Source of the DNA: Spirochaetaceae bacterium | GTDB lineage: Bacteria; Spirochaetota; Spirochaetia; WTKD01 | DNA: 64,000 nucleotides | NCBI GenBank assembly: GCA_011524535.1 | Contig: WTKD01000013.1 | Span: forward strand, 1 to 64,000 | Direction of reading: 5' to 3' | In this document: one piece after another, positions 58,793-64,000 of the stretch | Numbering within the stretch: position 1 is the first letter of the stretch | How the letters are laid out: the number at the start of each line of letters is the position of its first letter | Translations under genes and position numbers: made by a program | Notes under the pieces: model-generated | Database searches by the model: none | What the model was told of the DNA's origin: nothing | Seen by the model: only the letters and a program-made list of their open reading frames with translations

Positions 58793-60080
58793 ATACTTCC
58801 TCGGAAACTTCAAGAAACAATGGAAAATGCGAAGCAAACTCACGTACCGTCTTTCGTATCGAGTCCAAATCGTCTCCCTGAAGCGTTCTTGAAATAAGTT
58901 CTGCTATGGTGTGCATATCCGTTTCCTTCATTCCCCGTGTCGTTACAGCGGGAGTACCCAAACGTATTCCTGAAGTCGTTAATGGACCATTTGGGTCGTA
59001 GGGAATCATATTTTTATTTACTGTAATACCAACTGAATCAAGAATGCGCTCGGCGTCCCTGCCTGTAATTTTTTGACTCCGTAAATCTAATAATACAATA
59101 TGGTTATCGGTACCACCACTCACAGCCATCATCCCTTTACTCTCGCAAGCTTCAGCAAGTGCCTGTGCATTTGCACAGACCTGGTGTTGGTATTGAACAA
59201 AGGCCGGTGTAGCCGCTTCACTAGCACATACTCCCTTCGCTGCAATAATGTGCAGAAGAGGTCCTCCCTGGATGCCTGGAATTATCGAAGCATCGAGTAA
59301 TTCCGACATGCGTTTTGTTCGTCCTGATTTTTGAGCAACAACGCCAAATGGGTTATCAAAATCTTTTCCCATAAGAATAATGCCGCCTCGTGGTCCTCGA
59401 AGGGTTTTATGCGTCGTACTCGTAACAAAATGTGCATGCTCTACGGGAGAGGGGTGGAGACCGGCTGCAACGAGTCCCGCAATGTGTGCCATGTCTACCA
59501 ACAAAAGAGTATCAAACTCATCGGCCAATGTTCTGAATGCGGCAAAATCTATAATCCGTGAATAACTCGAAGCGCCAGCAATAAGAATTTTCGGACGATG
59601 CTTCGCAAGTTTTGCCCGAACATCATCAAAATCGATAGTATGAGAGATCCGGTCGACCGTGTAAGAAACCGCATGAAACCATTTACCCGAAATGCTTACG
59701 GAAGAACCGTGCGTAAGATGACCTCCATGCGCTAAATCCATTCCCAAAATGGTATCTCCAGGTTTGAGAGACGCAAAATATACCGCAAGGTTTGCACTAC
59801 TTCCAGAATGAGGCTGGACATTGACGTATTCTGCCTGAAATAAAGCCTTAAATTGCTCTTGAACTTCGTGTTCGATCTTATCAACTACCTCACACCCTCC
59901 ATAATAACGCTTTCCTGGGTATCCTTCAGCGTATTTATGCGTCAACACCGAGCCACACACCGACCGGATCGTGGGAGAGACGAAATTTTCAGAAGCTATG
60001 AGCTCCAGTCCATTTTTCTGTCGCTCTTCTTCTTCCATTATGAGAGATTGAAAATAATTAATAGTGTTACGGTTCACCAC
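58782..60080 (-). CDS. glyA: Serine hydroxymethyltransferase
   Basis: GLELIASENFVSPTIR; HKYAEGYPGKRYYGGCE; TSTTHKTLRGPRGG. Confidence 0.96.
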   Translation of the reverse strand: MVNRNTINYFQSLIMEEEERQKNGLELIASENFVSPTIRSVCGSVLTHKYAEGYPGKRYYGGCEVVDKIEHEVQEQFKALFQAEYVNVQPHSGSSANLAVYFASLKPGDTILGMDLAHGGHLTHGSSVSISGKWFHAVSYTVDRISHTIDFDDVRAKLAKHRPKILIAGASSYSRIIDFAAFRTLADEFDTLLLVDMAHIAGLVAAGLHPSPVEHAHFVTSTTHKTLRGPRGGIILMGKDFDNPFGVVAQKSGRTKRMSELLDASIIPGIQGGPLLHIIAAKGVCASEAATPAFVQYQHQVCANAQALAEACESKGMMAVSGGTDNHIVLLDLRSQKITGRDAERILDSVGITVNKNMIPYDPNGPLTTSGIRLGTPAVTTRGMKETDMHTIAELISRTLQGDDLDSIRKTVREFASHFPLFLEVSEEVYAK

Positions 60081-60106
60081 TGTGAGAATAGTAATTCTTA
60101 ACGTAT

Positions 60107-61531
60107 CTATTGGTCAATATTACCCTGTGGTAATCCATCGGTAACAAAGAAATATCTACCATTCGCAGAATATGCATACTCGGTTGGCGGTAGTAGTTGA
60201 ACGGTGTGTCTAACGTCTTCACCAGCTTCTGATACAAAAAAATCATGAAGTTCGAGCCTAATATGTCTGTTACTAGAGAAAAAAAATGTTTCAACACCTG
60301 CTAGGTCCGAATCCTGTACAAGCATGCGAGTAAAATATATATCAAATGGAACCCAACCCACTCCAAATACAAAATATTCGGTCCATTGATAAGGGATTAA
60401 GCGTGTATCAAATATATACCCTGACACACGCCTGGCTGGTATCCCAAGTCTCCTCAAAGATTGCAGTGTAATTAAAGAAGCATCATTCGATGAAATAATA
60501 TGCTCTTCTATAAAAGCAACATCCATACGCTCCGCAATCGTAATGACATCTTCCAAATCAGAACCATCTAGCCCTCTAACTAGAGTATCAACCAATGATT
60601 CTAACTCCTCACCTAGAAATTCCTCACGTGTATATGTTTGATAGAATTTTGACGCATACTGATTTTCGACTTCTAATGCCTCTATCTGCCACACCGCTCG
60701 CTGCCTTACAACATGCACCGACATATGCTCATGGACAGGTTCTGAGATGTAGTAAATGGGAGGCAAAACTTCCGACATACTGGGATCAACAAACTGGAGT
60801 TCTGGATGATTAAGTAATCGCGGAACAAGAATTCCTACTCGACTCCCACCCATATCTTTCTCCGTTACCATGATCGTTTGCACCAAAAAATATGCTCGTG
60901 GTAGATCATATATAACTGGGATTTCATCCGTATAGGACACATTTATTTCAAACTCCTTCGCAGGGGTATGGATAGAAATTTTTTGAGGTTGCGTAGCGGG
61001 AACTTGAATAGATATTTCATCATCTGTTTTGTAATCAATATATATGTCATCAAGAACTTCTATTCTGCCATCTCCAAAATGCATATATACCCGCAGGGGT
61101 TTACTTATCACTGTAGAAGACAAGGAAATATTCACGAGATCCCCTATGCTTACTTCCTCTTCTCCAAGTGAAACAACAGACTCCTCTTCCTCACGCACCG
61201 TAATGGCCTCATTCCTCAAAAAGAGGACCTCGTTACTTCTTCGTGTTTTTTGTTTAATAGAAATCAGTCCAGAAGAAAAGGATTCTGGAATTAAAAATCG
61301 AATTTCGTCATCATTCCATTCAACGATGCTTTTTCTATCGAGTGGTTGGGCATTTAAGAAAATATCGCTTGGTTCACTACCGAAATGTCTTCCTCTAAGC
61401 GCAACCATACCCTGATAAGTGTATTCAACACCTAGTGTCTCTATCCAAGGTTTTCGAGCATCAACAATAACCCAAATCATTATTGCAAACACACAGATCG
61501 ACGTCAAAAGATAGATGCCACGTCGAACCAT
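60107..61531 (-). CDS. Membrane-anchored IPT/TIG plus transglutaminase-like (probable pseudoenzyme)
   Basis: N-terminal TM; TIG-like segment ETLGVEYTYQGMVALRGRHFG; transglutaminase-like SLRRLGIPARRVSGYIFD..YQWTEYFVFGVGWVPFD with no Cys outside the TM. Confidence 0.7.
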   Translation of the reverse strand: MVRRGIYLLTSICVFAIMIWVIVDARKPWIETLGVEYTYQGMVALRGRHFGSEPSDIFLNAQPLDRKSIVEWNDDEIRFLIPESFSSGLISIKQKTRRSNEVLFLRNEAITVREEEESVVSLGEEEVSIGDLVNISLSSTVISKPLRVYMHFGDGRIEVLDDIYIDYKTDDEISIQVPATQPQKISIHTPAKEFEINVSYTDEIPVIYDLPRAYFLVQTIMVTEKDMGGSRVGILVPRLLNHPELQFVDPSMSEVLPPIYYISEPVHEHMSVHVVRQRAVWQIEALEVENQYASKFYQTYTREEFLGEELESLVDTLVRGLDGSDLEDVITIAERMDVAFIEEHIISSNDASLITLQSLRRLGIPARRVSGYIFDTRLIPYQWTEYFVFGVGWVPFDIYFTRMLVQDSDLAGVETFFFSSNRHIRLELHDFFVSEAGEDVRHTVQLLPPTEYAYSANGRYFFVTDGLPQGNIDQ

Positions 61532-61533
61532 AG

Positions 61534-62139
61534 TTAATTACCAATATCTATTTTTAACACTAATGTATAATCGGTGGTCTTGGGCGAATCACTAGAGCTC
61601 ACGTCTTGTGATAATAAATTTTCAAGCTCTCTCCCCATTCGAGAAATAAAATCAGAAAACAGCGTTCTCGCACTGTTTGTATCGTTCGTATCCCCCAAGG
61701 GGTATATTTCGACCGTCGTTCCCCTCTTTACAGGCAGACTTCTGCGAAACGTTCTAACGGTTATTTCTTCTTTTGTTTTATTTTCTACAAATATTTTCAT
61801 ATTTGTAAGGAGAACATATTCACCATTCATTTTTATAACAGAAAGATTTGCTTGCATCTTCACATTCGTCCCGGAAATATTTAATCGAACTGGTCGCTCT
61901 TCTCTCGAAACACCAGCACGTTTTGCGATATCCTCAACGACAACTCCTTTATCGTTGAGTACTCTTACCGAGATTTCCAAAGGGAGTGCAACAAAGCTCT
62001 CCGCTGGAGAAATACCGTATTCAAGAAGGTATATTCTTCCCTGAAAAAACTCGGATGGGCTCTGCAAGCCTCCCTCCATGGCAAAAGAACCAGAGACTAC
62101 CATCACTATCAAAACACCAATAATGATTGATATTCTCAT
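61534..62139 (-). CDS. Secreted protein, unknown
   Basis: 201 aa; signal peptide; SRE..PVRLNISG beta-rich; 2-nt gap to the next gene in the operon. Confidence 0.6.
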   Translation of the reverse strand: MRISIIIGVLIVMVVSGSFAMEGGLQSPSEFFQGRIYLLEYGISPAESFVALPLEISVRVLNDKGVVVEDIAKRAGVSREERPVRLNISGTNVKMQANLSVIKMNGEYVLLTNMKIFVENKTKEEITVRTFRRSLPVKRGTTVEIYPLGDTNDTNSARTLFSDFISRMGRELENLLSQDVSSSDSPKTTDYTLVLKIDIGN

Positions 62140-62606
62140 GGACGGGAGACGGAGGGAGTTCCTTTTATAAAGAATTCTGTTTCATCAGGGAGAATTATCT
62201 CCAATGCTTCACCATCCGGGAATAAGTCATCTACATGAGAAAAAGATATTTCATCCAACTCCACATCCTGAAACTGCGCTTGGATCTCAAGTTGTTGAAA
62301 AGGAAATATGTATAGAAAAAAAGCACCTGCAACGCAAGTTCCGAGAAATATATAACTAAGTCTCTCAAAATGGAATTTCACTACAGACAAAAAGCGTGTC
62401 CACATAGACCGCCGTTTTCTTTCCTGAGCTTTGACAAGATGTTTTACTCGGTTCCATACCTCCGATCGAGAACGTTCTACACGCAATCCATCCGCGTCAT
62501 GTGAGCAATCAGTTCGATTTAGATGGGCGATATATGATTCGTACAAATCATCTACCGATGATTTTGTTTTTCTACGACGTGAGTCTTTCATATGCTTCCG
62601 AACCAT
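62136..62606 (-). CDS. Single-pass membrane protein, candidate anti-sigma factor
   Basis: Basic cytosolic N-terminus, one TM, about 55-aa extracytoplasmic tail; overlaps the ECF sigma gene. Confidence 0.55.
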   Translation of the reverse strand: MVRKHMKDSRRRKTKSSVDDLYESYIAHLNRTDCSHDADGLRVERSRSEVWNRVKHLVKAQERKRRSMWTRFLSVVKFHFERLSYIFLGTCVAGAFFLYIFPFQQLEIQAQFQDVELDEISFSHVDDLFPDGEALEIILPDETEFFIKGTPSVSRP

Positions 62607-63108
62607 AATACTTTAAAACAAGTTCAGCGATTTTTTTTCGCGCACGAAACATCCTTACCTTTACATTGCCTATACTTACACGGAGCGTTTTAGCTATTTC
62701 TTTATAAGAAAAACCTCCATACTCATACATCACAAGAATTTCCCTATAACGAGTTGGCAATAAGTCTATTGCCGTTTTCACCATGTCTGCGGTTTCATGG
62801 CGAAGAAATTCTTCATCAACACTTTTCGTAGTTTGAGAACTTTGAAAAAATAGTTTCTTGTAACTAACCTTTTCTCTCTCTTTACGTTTGGATAAGTTAA
62901 TCGCTAAATTCTTAGAGACTCGCATCAACCAGTACTTGGCATAATCCGTTTTCGAAAGTCGATCGTGGTGATCAGCATATCGTATAAACACTTCCTGCGC
63001 CACGTCCTCAGCTTGATCATAACTTCTAAGGATGGCATATGCAGTTTTATACACAACCGAGAAATGTTCTTTATATGCGTCTTCTATTGATAATAACGTG
63101 CTCTTCAT
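62572..63108 (-). CDS. ECF-type RNA polymerase sigma factor
   Basis: AEDVAQEVFIRY sigma region 2; LPTRYREILVMYEYGGFSYKEIAKTLRVSIGNVKVRMFRARKKI region 4. Confidence 0.93.
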   Translation of the reverse strand: MKSTLLSIEDAYKEHFSVVYKTAYAILRSYDQAEDVAQEVFIRYADHHDRLSKTDYAKYWLMRVSKNLAINLSKRKEREKVSYKKLFFQSSQTTKSVDEEFLRHETADMVKTAIDLLPTRYREILVMYEYGGFSYKEIAKTLRVSIGNVKVRMFRARKKIAELVLKYYGSEAYERLTS

Positions 63109-63175
63109 CTCTGATGTTTTATAAACTACTCCAACGTTGGTAATGTTACACCTTTTTTATGATAATATACACAGT

Positions 63176-64000
63176 ATGAAGGGTAATAAGGACATTTTTT
63201 CCCTCGCCCGCACCCATTGTGGAGTATATACCGATGAAGATGTTTCGCTAGGCACCGCTTCATACTTCAAAATCGGTGGGTTCGCCACGATTATTCATCA
63301 TGAATCGTATTCGACCCTTGCAAAAGCAATACGTTTTTTTCACGAAGAAGGATGCCATTACGAAATAATCGGCGATACTTCAAATATGTTATTTGCAGAC
63401 ATTGAGTATTCCGTTCCACTGGTGTCAACCAGAGATCTCCAACAATGGTCGATTTACGGCACTCAGCTTCGTGCAGAATCCGGTGTATCTATTTCCTTAC
63501 TCGCTCAAAAAACTTCAGAGATGGGGCTAAAGGGGCTGGAGAACTTTTTTTCAATGCCAGGTAGCATAGGTGGCGCTGTGTACATGAATGCTCGATGCTT
63601 TGGTTCGGAAATTTCTGACTCATTACACACCGTAGAATACATAGATACAACGGGCGCTCTTTGTGCATATACCATGAAAGAGGGTGATTTTTTCTATAAA
63701 CATTCTCCTTTCCAAGATATTTCTGGTGCATGTATAGTGTCCTGTACGCTAAATCTTACCAAAGATGACTCGAATTCTCTTGTTTCCTATGCCAAGCAAT
63801 GCCAAGCACAACGTATCGAAAGAGGCCATTTTGATTATCCTTGTGCTGGTTCAATATTCAAAAATAACAGGGCATTCGGTTCTCCCACAGGCAAAATACT
63901 AGATACATTGGGGATGAAAGAATTAAGCGTTGGAGGCGCCCGCGTCTCTTCAAAGAATGCAAATATCATACAAAACGTAGAAAATGCACGATCCCAGGAT
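63176..64000 (+). CDS. murB: UDP-N-acetylenolpyruvoylglucosamine reductase (3' truncated by window)
   Basis: Own translation: ..ASYFKIGGFATII..IIGDTSNMLF..LKGLENFFSMPGSIGGAVYMNARCFG..AGSIFKNN; not in ORF track because it is open at the edge. Confidence 0.92.
   Translation, partial: MKGNKDIFSLARTHCGVYTDEDVSLGTASYFKIGGFATIIHHESYSTLAKAIRFFHEEGCHYEIIGDTSNMLFADIEYSVPLVSTRDLQQWSIYGTQLRAESGVSISLLAQKTSEMGLKGLENFFSMPGSIGGAVYMNARCFGSEISDSLHTVEYIDTTGALCAYTMKEGDFFYKHSPFQDISGACIVSCTLNLTKDDSNSLVSYAKQCQAQRIERGHFDYPCAGSIFKNNRAFGSPTGKILDTLGMKELSVGGARVSSKNANIIQNVENARSQD

Noticed and set aside
1-64000. CRISPR arrays, insertion sequences, prophage, toxin-antitoxin or known defence systems
   Set aside because: No regularly spaced repeats, transposase/integrase signatures, att-like tRNA duplications or recognised defence proteins were seen by eye; the window reads as core chromosome.

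Overview
This 64 kb window is gene-dense, low-to-mid GC chromosomal DNA. It is most plausibly from a spirochaete (Treponema/Spirochaeta-like); that is inferred from gene content such as a eukaryote-like IleRS and bactofilin and TPR lipoproteins. I see no prophage, transposon, CRISPR array or rRNA. The content is mostly core: three tRNAs (Ala-TGC, Glu-TTC, Lys-TTT), dapB/dapA, tyrA, rsmA, comEC, ccdA plus two TlpA-like thioredoxins, acetyl-CoA carboxylase (fused accDA, accC, accB), fabZ plus an acyl-CoA/ACP synthetase, a CapD-like plus DegT sugar module, dnaE, recG, rsmD, rpsD, a MalEFG-type transporter without its ATPase, hisS, a DEAH helicase, aroB, hisF/hisH, ileS, a stand-alone PASTA protein, fmt, def, priA, family-4 UDG, truA, acpS, YbbR, cdaA, folP, miaA, an omega-like subunit, topA, glyA, a tandem cNMP-binding regulator, an ECF sigma operon, and a 3'-truncated murB. 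The best candidate for an undescribed system is the tightly packed operon at 57.4-63.1 kb. It encodes an ECF sigma factor, a candidate non-zinc membrane anti-sigma, a secreted unknown protein, a membrane-anchored TIG/transglutaminase-like protein that lacks the catalytic Cys and His, glyA, a dual-cNMP regulator, and an unlisted 50-aa Cys-tailed microprotein overlapping that regulator's stop by ATGA. Other leads are a topA leader with an operator-like dyad and a small uORF, a CapD homologue with an SDR-type Tyr, a ComEC without its nuclease domain, and a DnaE with a degenerate PHP motif. All assignments come from reading the sequence by eye; no database search was run.
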